Of a stretch of DNA of 64,000 bases, positions 1 through 7,921 are shown piece after piece (positions within the stretch are counted from its first letter, which is position 1; each line of letters opens with the position of its first letter). Made by a program: the position numbers and the translations under genes. Location: positions 434,001 through 498,000 of the forward strand of contig NZ_JAIHOO010000001.1 of NCBI RefSeq assembly GCF_019733395.1. Reading direction: 5' to 3'. The notes beneath the pieces are model-generated. The model had not been told where the DNA came from. It was given only the letters and a program-made list of their open reading frames with translations, and did not search any database. This stretch comes from Lysobacter sp. BMK333-48F3 (GTDB lineage Bacteria; Pseudomonadota; Gammaproteobacteria; Xanthomonadales; Xanthomonadaceae).

Positions 1-896
1 TAGGCCTCGCGCCAACGTTCCAGCGCCGGGTTCGGCGGCGCGCGCAGCGGCCCCATCGACATCCAGCCGCTGAACAGCCAGCTCAGCATCAGCAACCCGC
101 CGCCCCAGCCGAGCCAGTGGTGCCAGGCGTACACGCCGCGGTACTGAGTGACCCGGCGCACGCGCCGCCAGGCGTCGACGCTGCGCCAGGAGCCGATCGC
201 CACGCCGGCCAGCGCGGCGAGCAAGGCCGCGCCCGACAGCCACATCACTACTTGCCGCCACAGCGCCGGTTGCGCGCGCAAGGCGGTCGGATAAATCCAA
301 TGCACGATCGCGCCGACCCAGTTCCAGCCGCGCTCGCTGCGGGTGCTGTCGCGCACCACCTCGCCGGTGGTCGCCGAGACGTACAACTCGGTCGCCCGCG
401 CATCGGCGAAACGCAGCTTGTGCAAGGGCGGACGCAGGCCGGACAGGCCGTTGAGGGTCCACTGATCGCGCTCCAATCGGCCGAGGTAGCGCGGCGTCGC
501 GGCCGGTTCGCCGCGCCGGCGCTGGAAATCGCGCGCTACCGCCGCCGCGGCCGAGGCGTTGAGCGCGGGCAGCACGCGGCCGTCGTCGGCGCCGACCAGA
601 TGCCAGCGCTCGTCGCGATCGCGCAGCCGCCATACCGGCCGTGCGCCGAGCATGCCCAGCCGCGCGCGCTGCGGCGGGCCGTCCAGCCCGGCCGCCTGCG
701 CCGCCTGTCGCGCGTCGATGCGCACCGCCGCCAACGCCAGCTGCGCACGCCCGGCGCGCGCCTCGGCTTCGCTCAGGCGCGGGAACGGCACGAACAGCAA
801 CACCGCACCGGACACGAACCACAGCAACACCGGCAGCGCCAGGAACACGCCCAACCAGCGATGCCACCACTGCAACTGGCGCTTGAGTGCGTTCAA
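1..896 (-). CDS. PepSY-type transmembrane protein, C-terminus outside window
   Basis: About 298 residues are visible and the frame stays open to the window edge. Translation from a TTG gives an N-terminal membrane segment (WHRWLGVFLALPVLLWFVSG), a soluble periplasmic-type region with PepSY-like features, then further hydrophobic segments near KLRFADARATELYVSATTGE and HHWLGWGGGLLMLSWLFSG. Proteins of this class usually accompany TonB-dependent receptors of iron or metal complexes; some act in reduction or inner-membrane handling, but the role is not established. The TTG start overlaps the TGA of the upstream receptor (TTGA), so translational coupling is likely, and the gene would fall under the same cobalamin riboswitch. 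The start is chosen on that overlap; no ATG precedes the first membrane segment in frame. Confidence 0.7.
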   Translation of the reverse strand, partial: MNALKRQLQWWHRWLGVFLALPVLLWFVSGAVLLFVPFPRLSEAEARAGRAQLALAAVRIDARQAAQAAGLDGPPQRARLGMLGARPVWRLRDRDERWHLVGADDGRVLPALNASAAAAVARDFQRRRGEPAATPRYLGRLERDQWTLNGLSGLRPPLHKLRFADARATELYVSATTGEVVRDSTRSERGWNWVGAIVHWIYPTALRAQPALWRQVVMWLSGAALLAALAGVAIGSWRSVDAWRRVRRVTQYRGVYAWHHWLGWGGGLLMLSWLFSGWMSMGPLRAPPNPALERWREA

Positions 897-3028
897 AAAC
901 GCTGCGCCCATTCCAGCTCGAACTCGCGTCCCGGGCCGAGCAGGGCCTGCGAGCGGCCGGAGCCAACGTACAGCGCGTCGCCGAGGTTGCGCGCGCGCAG
1001 AGTCAATCGACTGCCGACGCGCGCACGCCAGGACAGCTGTGCGTCGGCGACGGTATAGCCGTCGATGCGCGAGCTGTTGGCGTTGTCGTTGTAGCGATGT
1101 CCAACTCGGCGCAAGCCCAGCGAGGCGTTCCAGGCCTCGATCGGATCGAAGCCCAGCCACAGGTTGAATACCCGCTCCGGGGTGTTCGCCGGAGTCCGGC
1201 CGTCGCGCGAAACCAGACGGCCGGCGACGACTTCGCTGAAATCGTCGAAACGCGCGTCCAGCAGCGCGGCATTGGCGTCGATCCGCCAGCGCGGCGACAA
1301 CGCATAGCCCAGGCCGAGCTCCAGCCCGCGCGAACTGCGCTGGCCGATCTGCTGGACCCGGTTCGGGTCCTCTTCGTCGCGGCTGAGCAGGTTGCGCTTC
1401 TCGATCCGGTACGCGGCCAGCGTCCAATCGCCGCGGCCGCCGGCGAAACTCTGCTTCAGGCCCAGCTCGATCTGCCGCGCCGGGGTCAGCGACCAGTCCT
1501 TCTGCGCCAGCGGCAGGGTCACCAGCCCGGAAATCGGATCGATGCCCTTGCTGGTCTGCGCGTACAGCGAGGTGCGCTGGTCGAGCGCGAACACCGCACC
1601 CAGGCGCCAGGCGGTGAAATCGAACCGTACGCCGAAGCCGGTACCGGTCAGCAGCTCCTTGCGCTGCAGTTCGATGCGCTCGCGGCGCAGGCCGCCGACC
1701 AGGGTCCAGCGCGGCCACAGCTCGACGCTGTGTTCCAGGTACAGCGCGCGCTGGCGGGTGATGGTGCCGAAACGCGGCTGGGTGCCGGCCAGGTTGACGA
1801 AGCCGCCCGGGGCGAAATCGAACGCCGGCACGGTGTCGCGGCCGCCGTAGGGGCCGTTGTTGCTGTGGGTGAAACGCACCCGCGCGCCTTCCACACCCAG
1901 GTTCAGGCGCTGCGCTCGGCCCCACAGCTCGCCCGCGGCGAGCAGGTCGAAACGCTGGCCCCATTGTTCCTGGTCGTGGCCGATCTCGATGAAGTCGCTG
2001 CGTACGACCAGGTTCTTGCGCGGATCGAAGGCGTAGCTTTCGGCGTTGCGCCAGCGCCGGTCGATCGCGACATGGTAGGTCTCGGCGACCAGTTGGGCGC
2101 GTTCGCCGAGGGCGTAGTCGAAGCGCAGCCGCGCCAGGCCGTCGTCGTAGCGGATATGGCTGTCGGCGACGTCGTAGTTGCGCTCGCGCAGGCGACGGTC
2201 GAGGCGGCCGTCGGCCAGCGGCGTGCCGAAGTAGCGCGGATCGTGGCGGCGCCCGCCGTCGTACTTCAGCGTCGCGGTCAGGCGCGGGCTCAGGTCCCAG
2301 GCCAGGGCGCCGGAGAAGCCGTAGCGTTCGTAGCCGGCGCGGTCGATCTCGCCGTTGCCGCCGGCGCCGGTCAGGTCGGCGCGCCAGCGCACGCGCTCGC
2401 CCACGCCCTGCCCCGCGCCGAGGCCGAAGCGGTAACCGTCCCAGCTCGACATCGCCAGCATCGCCTCGCGCCGCGGCGCGCTTTGCAGGGCGCGCGGCAC
2501 GTAGTGCACCACGCCGCCGACGCTGCTGTCGCCGAACAGCACCGAGGCCGGGCCGCGCAACACTTCGATCCGATCGAGCTGCCAGGTGTCGCCGGGAAAG
2601 CTCAGCGTGCCGGAGGCGACGAACACCCGGGTGCCGTCGTAGACCTGTGCCACCGAACCGTGACCGGAGAAACCGCGCAGGCTCAGCGAAGAATTTCCGT
2701 TGCCGGGCGCGCCCATCGGCACCACCCCGGCGGCGCGCGCCAGCGCGCGTTGCGGCGTATCGTCGCCGCGTTCGCGCAGGGTTTCGCCGTCGAGAATCTC
2801 GACCGCGGCGGGCAACTCGCGCAGGCTCAGGCCGAGCCGGCTGCCGGCCTCGGCGACGCGCTCCAGCGGCGACTGCGCGCGCACCTGCACCGCGTCGAGG
2901 GTGGTGGAATCGTCGGCGCAGGCGGCCTGCGCGAACGCCAGGCCGGCCAGGGCCAGGCCGAGGCGGCGCAACGCGGGAGCATGGCGGCTGAAGCGGCGGG
3001 TACTGCGATGGGAAGTTCGGACGGACAA
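893..3028 (-). CDS. TonB-dependent outer-membrane receptor under a cobalamin riboswitch
   Basis: About 711 residues. A TTG start gives a signal peptide (RRLGLALAGLAFAQAACA), a TonB-box-like start to the mature protein (TTLDAVQVRAQ), a plug domain with LRGFSGHGSVAQVYDGTRVF and IEVLRGPASVLFGDSSVGGV, and a beta-barrel ending in Phe (ELEWAQRF), as usual for BAM substrates. By plug sequence it resembles siderophore receptors of the FecA/FhuE type more than BtuB. Its 5' leader nevertheless contains a well-formed cobalamin riboswitch, so I infer a corrinoid, cobalt complex or a metal carrier needed when B12 is short. The downstream PepSY gene overlaps its stop codon. The TTG start is not certain, but there is no ATG before the signal peptide in this frame. 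Confidence 0.85.
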   Translation of the reverse strand: MSVRTSHRSTRRFSRHAPALRRLGLALAGLAFAQAACADDSTTLDAVQVRAQSPLERVAEAGSRLGLSLRELPAAVEILDGETLRERGDDTPQRALARAAGVVPMGAPGNGNSSLSLRGFSGHGSVAQVYDGTRVFVASGTLSFPGDTWQLDRIEVLRGPASVLFGDSSVGGVVHYVPRALQSAPRREAMLAMSSWDGYRFGLGAGQGVGERVRWRADLTGAGGNGEIDRAGYERYGFSGALAWDLSPRLTATLKYDGGRRHDPRYFGTPLADGRLDRRLRERNYDVADSHIRYDDGLARLRFDYALGERAQLVAETYHVAIDRRWRNAESYAFDPRKNLVVRSDFIEIGHDQEQWGQRFDLLAAGELWGRAQRLNLGVEGARVRFTHSNNGPYGGRDTVPAFDFAPGGFVNLAGTQPRFGTITRQRALYLEHSVELWPRWTLVGGLRRERIELQRKELLTGTGFGVRFDFTAWRLGAVFALDQRTSLYAQTSKGIDPISGLVTLPLAQKDWSLTPARQIELGLKQSFAGGRGDWTLAAYRIEKRNLLSRDEEDPNRVQQIGQRSSRGLELGLGYALSPRWRIDANAALLDARFDDFSEVVAGRLVSRDGRTPANTPERVFNLWLGFDPIEAWNASLGLRRVGHRYNDNANSSRIDGYTVADAQLSWRARVGSRLTLRARNLGDALYVGSGRSQALLGPGREFELEWAQRF

Positions 3029-3221
3029 GCGGGCGGTCTCCGGTGCTGGCGCACGGGATGCCTGCAGATCCGGAGCGGCCGGCGCCGGCGCGCCGCTGTG
3101 CCGCGACGCGTCCACGCACGAACCCGGCCCGCGCGCGTACGCAGCGGCCGGGGCCGGGCGCGACGCGATCGGGATTCGACTCCAGTCCCGCGCCCGCACC
3201 CCGGAGCGCATGTTCGACTGA

Positions 3222-3430
3222 TCGCCGCAGGGTCGGTCTTCTGGCTCGCCGTCGACCTCCTCCGCCGGCCTTCCCGGTCGCGGCGACCAGTGGCATGTGG
3301 GCGGATTCGTCAGGCTTACAGCAGCGGGGGCTGCGCCGGAATGGCCGGGCCGCATCGCGGCGCCGGCGTCACCGGACTTCCCTTCGGCCTTGCGGCCGAT
3401 GCCGCGCGATGGCTTGCGCGGCGAACCCTG
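3222..3430 (-). promoter_or_regulatory. Cobalamin riboswitch 1
   Basis: Read on the minus strand the leader carries the conserved elements in order: AAGTCCGGTG near 3375, GCAGCCCCCGCTGCTGTAA near 3320-3338, GCCACTG near 3290, CGGGAAGG near 3272, and the B12 box AGCCAGAAGACCGACC at 3231-3246. This is the AdoCbl-type class. It sits between cbiB and the TonB receptor, about 200 bases before the receptor start, so it should reduce receptor expression when B12 is sufficient. The mechanism (RBS sequestration or termination) cannot be read with certainty; no clear T-run terminator follows. Confidence 0.93.
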
Positions 3431-3441
3431 TGGACGGCGCG

Positions 3442-3470
3442 AGCTTAGGCGAGCGCTGAAGGCGCCGCAA
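3442..3470 (-). promoter_or_regulatory. Candidate promoter for riboswitch 1 transcript
   Basis: TTGCGG (3470-3465) and TAAGCT (3447-3442) are separated by exactly 17 bases, and the start point would fall just upstream of the riboswitch. Both hexamers are only partial sigma-70 matches, so this is a position-supported guess. Confidence 0.4.
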
Positions 3471-3522
3471 CTGCACAGCGCGGTATGGCGCGAAGCTCGC
3501 GCCGCGCGGCCGACGCGGCGCG

Positions 3523-4452
3523 TCACAGCGCGCGCCAGGCCCATGCGCCGAACGCGATCGCCGCCAACCACAGCAACACGCCGCGCCCGACCAGGCGCTG
3601 CGCGCGTTCGACCGAGCCCGCATCCGGCGGCTCGCCTTCGCCCAGCGATGGCCGCGGTTCCCACACGCCGTGATACGGCGCGGCGCCGCCCAGGCGAACG
3701 CGCAGGGCGCCGGCACCGGCGGCCATCACCGGGCCGGCGTTGGGGCTGTCCCAGTGCGCCGCCTGCGTGCGCCAGCAGCGCCACGCCGCGGCGGTGTCGC
3801 CGAGCGCGGCATAGGTGATCGCGGTCAGTCGCGCCGGCACCCAGTTCAGCACGTCGTCGATACGCGCCGCGGCCCAGCCGAAGCGTTGGTAGCGCGGGGT
3901 GCGATAGCCCCACATCGCATCCAGGGTATTGGCCAGGCGATAGCCGACCGCGCCGGCCGGGCCGAGCAGGACGAACCAGAACAGCGCGCCGAACACCGCG
4001 TCGTTGCCGTTTTCCAGCACCGACTCGGTCGCCGCCGCGGCCACGCGCTCGGCATCCAGCGCGGCGGTGTCGCGGCTGACGATGCGCGACACCGCGGCCC
4101 GCGCCGCTTCCAGGTCGCCGTCGCGCAAGGCGCAGGCCACCGGTATCGCGTGTTCGTCGAGGCTGCGCAAGCCGATGCACAGATACAGTGCGACCGCGCC
4201 GAACAGCACCTGGGCCCAGGCCGACCACGCGGCCAGCGCCAGTTGCACGTAAGCCGTCGCCGCGACGATGGGAACCACCGCCAGCACCCAGGCCAGCACG
4301 CCGCGCAGGCGCCCGTCGGCGTGCGCCTGGGTTTCGATCGCCCGCGCCAATCGGCCGAAACCGACCAGCGGATGTGCGCGCCGCGGTTCGCCGAGCGCGG
4401 CGTCGAGCATTACCCCGGCGAACAGGGTCAGCACCAGCAACGCGGCGCTCAT
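3523..4452 (-). CDS. cbiB: Adenosylcobinamide-phosphate synthase CbiB/CobD
   Basis: 309 residues, the usual family length. The integral-membrane enzyme attaches the aminopropanol (phosphate) side arm to adenosylcobyrate, closing the corrin-ring part of B12 synthesis. The N-terminus [20 protein letters not shown] matches the family signature (GDP-type motif, HP, G), followed by hydrophobic segments and the conserved [20 protein letters not shown] and [13 protein letters not shown] regions. It is the last gene of the btuB-btuM-btuM-cobO-cobB series and lies 52 bases after cobB. The gap holds several short ATG-started frames closed by overlapping TGA codons. The ATG at 4452 gives the family N-terminus. 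Confidence 0.92.
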   Translation of the reverse strand: MSAALLVLTLFAGVMLDAALGEPRRAHPLVGFGRLARAIETQAHADGRLRGVLAWVLAVVPIVAATAYVQLALAAWSAWAQVLFGAVALYLCIGLRSLDEHAIPVACALRDGDLEAARAAVSRIVSRDTAALDAERVAAAATESVLENGNDAVFGALFWFVLLGPAGAVGYRLANTLDAMWGYRTPRYQRFGWAAARIDDVLNWVPARLTAITYAALGDTAAAWRCWRTQAAHWDSPNAGPVMAAGAGALRVRLGGAAPYHGVWEPRPSLGEGEPPDAGSVERAQRLVGRGVLLWLAAIAFGAWAWRAL

Positions 4453-4504
4453 GACGACAGGCTCATGACGGCGGGCTCATGGCAGAGCATTCATGGCAGG
4501 GCAT

Positions 4505-5917
4505 TCAAGGCAAGAACAGACGCACCGCCGCGTCGGGATTGGAAGGGAAATAGAAGTGCACGAAGCTGGCGTTGAGCCGGCGGTCGCGGTACAGCGCCTC
4601 GCGGCTGGGGCCGCCGTTGGGGTTGTGCGAATGCGCGATCGGCGCAGCGGCTATCTCGGCGCGCGCGTAGTGGAAGGTGTGGCCGCGCAGTTCGCCCTCG
4701 GGCAGCGCGACCGATTGCAGCCCCAGCGCGGCCAGCTTCGGCTGCAACGCGGCGTGGCCCGGCAGCAGGCCGGCCATCTCGCCCTGGGCGCCGTCGCGGT
4801 CGCTGAGCCGGTCCAGCGCGTACAGCAGGCCGCCGCATTCGGCCAGGATCGGCGTGCCGGCGTCGCGGCGCGCGCGCAGCTCCGCGCCCAGGTCGGTGCG
4901 CGCCGACAAAGCCGGCAAATGCAGTTCCGGGTACCCACCCGGCAGCCATACCGCGTCGCAGGAAGGCAGCGCATCGCCCGCCAGCGGCGAAAAAAACGCC
5001 AGTTCGGCACCGGCTTCGCGCAGCAAATCGAGGTTGGCCGGATACAGGAAGCAGAACGCGGCATCGCGGGCGATCGCGATGGTCTTGCCGCGCAACGCCG
5101 GCGGCACCGGCGGCACCGGCGGCGGCGCGCTCGCGGCGAACTCGACCGGCGGCGGCAGTTCGGCGTCGGCGTGTCGGCCCCAGGCGTCGGCGAGCGCGTC
5201 CAGACGCGCATCCAGATCGCCGAGTTCGCCCGCCGCCACCAGGCCCAGGTGCCGTTCCGGCAAGGCCATCGCCGGATCGCGCGGCAAGGCGCCGAGCCAG
5301 CGCAGCGACTCCGGCAGGCTCTCGCGCAACAGCCGCGCGTGATACTCGCTGCCGATCCGGTTGGCGGCGACGCCGTACACGCGCACGTCGTCGCGGTAGC
5401 GCGCCAGGCCGGTGGCGAGCGCGCCGAAGGTCTGCGCCATCGACGAGCCGTCGATCACCGCCAGCACCGGCACGCCGAGCGCGACCGCCAGGTCGGCGCT
5501 GGACGGCTTGCCGTCGAACAGTCCCATCACCCCTTCGATCAGGATCAGGTCGGCCTCGCCGGCCGCCCGATGCAGGCGCGCGCGCACCTCGGCCTCGCCG
5601 CACATCCACAGATCGAGTTGATAGGCCGGATAACCGCTGGCCGGCTGCCCGCTGGCGCGCTCGAGCACCATCGGGTCGAGAAAATCCGGCCCGGTCTTGA
5701 ATACCCGCACCCGCCGCCCCTGCCGCGCGTGCCAGCGCGCGATCGCCGCGGTGACGCTGGTCTTGCCCTGGCCGGAGGCGGGGGCGGACACGAGCAGGGC
5801 CGGACAGGAAGCGGGATTCGGGACTCGGGACTCGGGAGCTGTAACGGCAGGGTTCGCGGTTGCTTCAAGCGCGACGGCGATTCCCGATTCCCGATTCCCG
5901 TTTCCCGCAGTGCTCAC
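4505..5917 (-). CDS. cobB: Cobyrinate a,c-diamide synthase
   Basis: 470 residues. Uses ATP and glutamine to amidate the a and c carboxylates of (hydrogeno)cobyrinate. The N-terminal P-loop domain shows APASGQGKTSV and KTGPDFLDP. The C-terminal glutamine amidotransferase-like domain shows LPGGYPELH, the nucleophile in ILAECGGLLYAL (Cys about 361) and GHTFHYAR. The GTG start overlaps the cobO stop (GTGA), indicating coupling. The first roughly 37 residues before the P-loop region are unusual: they are encoded largely by the heptamer-repeat element at 5813-5908 (NGNRESG and ESRVPNP are its translation). A later GTG at 5791 would leave almost nothing before the P-loop, so the long start is preferred, with an in-frame repeat insertion. 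Also called cbiA. Confidence 0.92.
   Translation of the reverse strand: MSTAGNGNRESGIAVALEATANPAVTAPESRVPNPASCPALLVSAPASGQGKTSVTAAIARWHARQGRRVRVFKTGPDFLDPMVLERASGQPASGYPAYQLDLWMCGEAEVRARLHRAAGEADLILIEGVMGLFDGKPSSADLAVALGVPVLAVIDGSSMAQTFGALATGLARYRDDVRVYGVAANRIGSEYHARLLRESLPESLRWLGALPRDPAMALPERHLGLVAAGELGDLDARLDALADAWGRHADAELPPPVEFAASAPPPVPPVPPALRGKTIAIARDAAFCFLYPANLDLLREAGAELAFFSPLAGDALPSCDAVWLPGGYPELHLPALSARTDLGAELRARRDAGTPILAECGGLLYALDRLSDRDGAQGEMAGLLPGHAALQPKLAALGLQSVALPEGELRGHTFHYARAEIAAAPIAHSHNPNGGPSREALYRDRRLNASFVHFYFPSNPDAAVRLFLP
5813..5908 (-). repeat. Inverted heptamer-repeat element, copy A
   Basis: Left arm 5813-5838 is built of GGGATTC/GGGACTC heptamers; right arm 5880-5908 is ATTCCCG three times then TTTCCCG. 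The arms are complementary and would form an imperfect hairpin. It lies inside the 5' end of cobB, just after the cobO stop. Confidence 0.85.
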
Positions 5918-6564
5918 AGCTCGATCCCCTTCTGCGCCTTGATCCCCGCCTTGAACGCATGCTTGACCATGCGCATCTCGGTGACCGTGTCGGCGGCCTC
6001 GACCAGCGCGTCGGGCGCGCCGCGGCCGGTGATCACCACGTGCTGGCGCTCGGGCCGGGCCGCGGTCGCGGCCAGCACGTCGTCGAGGGCGATGTAGCGG
6101 TGCGCCAGGGCGATATTGAGTTCGTCGAGCAGGACGAAGTCGTAATCCGGGTCGGCCAGCATCCGCGCCGCCACCGCCCAGGCCGCCTGCGCGGCGGCGA
6201 TGTCGCGCTGCTTGTCCTGGGTCTCCCAGGTGAAGCCCTCGCCCATCACGTGATAGTCCAGTTCCTCGAACTTGCGGAAGAACGCTTCCTCGCCGGTCGA
6301 GAAACTGCCCTTGATGAACTGCACCACGCCGCAGCGCAGGCCGTGGCCGAGCGAGCGCGCCAGCATGCCGAAGCCGGACGAGCTCTTGCCCTTGCCGTTG
6401 CCGGTGTTGACCACCAGCACGCCGCGCTCGACCGTGGCGCGGGCGATCTTGCGGTCGATCAGTTCCTTCTTGCGCTGCATGCGCTCGCGATGGCGCTCCT
6501 CGGTGGTCGCGGCATAGCCGGCGCGCGATTCCGCAGCGTCGTCGGCAGGCCCGTGCGCGCTCAT
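5914..6564 (-). CDS. cobO: Cob(I)yrinic acid a,c-diamide adenosyltransferase
   Basis: 216 residues, typical of the CobO/BtuR/CobA family. Transfers the 5'-deoxyadenosyl group from ATP to reduced cobalt, producing coenzyme-form corrinoids from salvaged or new precursors. The ATP-binding P-loop is VVNTGNGKGKSSSGFG (residues 51-66), followed by VVQFIKG, FEELDYHVMGEGFTWETQ and FVLLDELNIAL, all characteristic. The ATG overlaps the stop of the second BtuM-like gene (ATGA), and its own stop overlaps cobB (GTGA), so three genes are translationally linked. The charged N-terminal helix (residues 20-45) is normal for the family. Confidence 0.96.
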   Translation of the reverse strand: MSAHGPADDAAESRAGYAATTEERHRERMQRKKELIDRKIARATVERGVLVVNTGNGKGKSSSGFGMLARSLGHGLRCGVVQFIKGSFSTGEEAFFRKFEELDYHVMGEGFTWETQDKQRDIAAAQAAWAVAARMLADPDYDFVLLDELNIALAHRYIALDDVLAATAARPERQHVVITGRGAPDALVEAADTVTEMRMVKHAFKAGIKAQKGIEL

Positions 6565-7172
6565 GCCGCCGCTCCGACCCGCTGGCGCTGGCCGGCCAGC
6601 CGGGCCAGCGCGTACACGGCGAAACCGGCGCCGACATAACCGGCCAGGGTGCCGAGGCTGCGCGGGTAGTACTGCGGCACGCGCTCGAGGAAACCGGCCA
6701 GGCTGGCGTCGGGATAGCGGCCCGACAGGAAGTAGAAACCGCCCTTGGAAATCAGGTACGCCGCCACCGAGGTCGCCAGCAGCACCAGCGCCAGGCGCGG
6801 CACCGCGCTCCAGGCGTCGCGATGCGCTCGCGCATAGATCCGGCCGCCGAACCACAGCGCGCCGTAGGCGAAGGCCAGCGCCCAGTACGCCGGCGACAGG
6901 CACCAGTCGGTGATCCGCCCCTGCGCCAGGCTGCCCAGGTCCAGCGCCGAGGACAGCAGGAACAGCGCCGGAAAGCTCCAACCCGGGCGCAGCAACGCGC
7001 CGGCGAGGAAGAACACCGCCCAGGACGCGCTGGGCAGCGCGTCGACGCTGGCGAAGTGCTGGCCGCGGGTGCAGATCATCAGCACCGCCAGGGCCAGGCC
7101 GACGCCGATCTGGGCGGCGCGCGAACGCAACGGCAAGGGGGCGGAAGCGGTGTGTTCGTGGGTCGTGGACAT
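6561..7172 (-). CDS. btuM: BtuM-like vitamin B12 transporter, paralog 2
   Basis: 203 residues with about six hydrophobic segments, the size of an ECF-type S-component. Key residues are His39, Asp78, Cys91, Tyr96 and Arg164; the Cys lies in DWCLSPAYW. The Cys-to-Tyr spacing of five and the placement of the others agree with the cobalamin-site residues I recall for Thiobacillus denitrificans BtuM, where Cys80 coordinates cobalt and decyanates the vitamin. No ECF ATPase or EcfT gene is visible, which fits solitary BtuM proteins. It is homologous to the neighbour at 7230-7874. Family assignment comes from residue pattern and context (btuB, cobO, riboswitch), not from a database search. Confidence 0.75.
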   Translation of the reverse strand: MSTTHEHTASAPLPLRSRAAQIGVGLALAVLMICTRGQHFASVDALPSASWAVFFLAGALLRPGWSFPALFLLSSALDLGSLAQGRITDWCLSPAYWALAFAYGALWFGGRIYARAHRDAWSAVPRLALVLLATSVAAYLISKGGFYFLSGRYPDASLAGFLERVPQYYPRSLGTLAGYVGAGFAVYALARLAGQRQRVGAAA

Positions 7173-7229
7173 GCTCGGACTCCGGTGGCGGAACGGATGG
7201 ATGGCGGCGCGTCGCGGTTCTCGGCGAAC

Positions 7230-7874
7230 TCAGCCGCGACGCTGGGCGATGGCGAGCTGGCGCAGGTGATGGGCGATCACCGCGTAGAAACCCAGGGCGA
7301 CGGCGACGTAGCCCAAGGTGGTGCGCACGAACAGCGGACCCCAGCGCCACAGCCGGCTCAGGTACTCGGCGAAGTTGGGATCGGCGTAGCGTCCGCCGAA
7401 CCAGTAGAACGCGCCGTTGGAAATCAGGAACGAGACCGCGGCGGCGAGCGCGGCGACCGCGAACACCGTCGCCAGCGCGCGCCATTGCGGCGCCAGCCGC
7501 GGCGCGATCCAGCGCCCGCCGTACCACAGCGCGGCATAGGCGAGCAGCAGGAAGGCATAGGACGGGGTCACGCAGTAGTGCTGGAAGAAACCCAGCCCGC
7601 GCGAGGTGATGGCGAGGTAATCGACCGCCACCGCCATGCCCAGGTACGCCACGAAGCCCGCGTGCCGGCGCAGCAACAGGCCGCCGAGGAAGAACACCGC
7701 CATCGAGGCATCCGGCAGGTGCAGCAGGCTGCCCAGATGGTGGAAGCGGGTGCCGAGCATCAACACCAGCAAGGCGCCGGCCACCGCAGCGCGGACCGGC
7801 GCGGACCAGGCGGTCGCAGCCGCAGGCGCTACGGCGTGGGCATGGGCGGCGATCGGGCGGGACGATGGGTTCAT
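7230..7874 (-). CDS. btuM: BtuM-like vitamin B12 transporter, paralog 1
   Basis: 214 residues with roughly six membrane segments after a 25-residue Ala/His-rich N-terminus. It shares PDASMAVFFLGGLLLR, a Cys in YCVTPSYAF (Cys101, Tyr106), ALWYGGRW and FLISNGAFYWFGGRY with its neighbour. His46, Asp85 and Arg174 occupy positions equivalent to residues around the B12 site recalled for T. denitrificans BtuM, allowing for a three-residue longer loop before the Cys. It directly follows btuB by 47 bases and precedes the second copy by 57 bases, so it belongs to the same riboswitch-controlled transcript. Probable role: inner-membrane uptake of cobalamin or a corrinoid. Having both paralogs suggests different ligands or a two-subunit unit. 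Confidence 0.75.
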   Translation of the reverse strand: MNPSSRPIAAHAHAVAPAAATAWSAPVRAAVAGALLVLMLGTRFHHLGSLLHLPDASMAVFFLGGLLLRRHAGFVAYLGMAVAVDYLAITSRGLGFFQHYCVTPSYAFLLLAYAALWYGGRWIAPRLAPQWRALATVFAVAALAAAVSFLISNGAFYWFGGRYADPNFAEYLSRLWRWGPLFVRTTLGYVAVALGFYAVIAHHLRQLAIAQRRG

Positions 7875-7921
7875 CGGCGGATCTCGGTGGGGCCGGCGCA
7901 CGCCGGCGGTGGCGCTGGTTC

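Noticed and set aside
893..4228. One continuous frame joining the first receptor and upstream DNA up to cbiB
   Set aside because: The part above 3028 overlaps a riboswitch and cbiB in another frame; the receptor signal peptide marks a TTG start.
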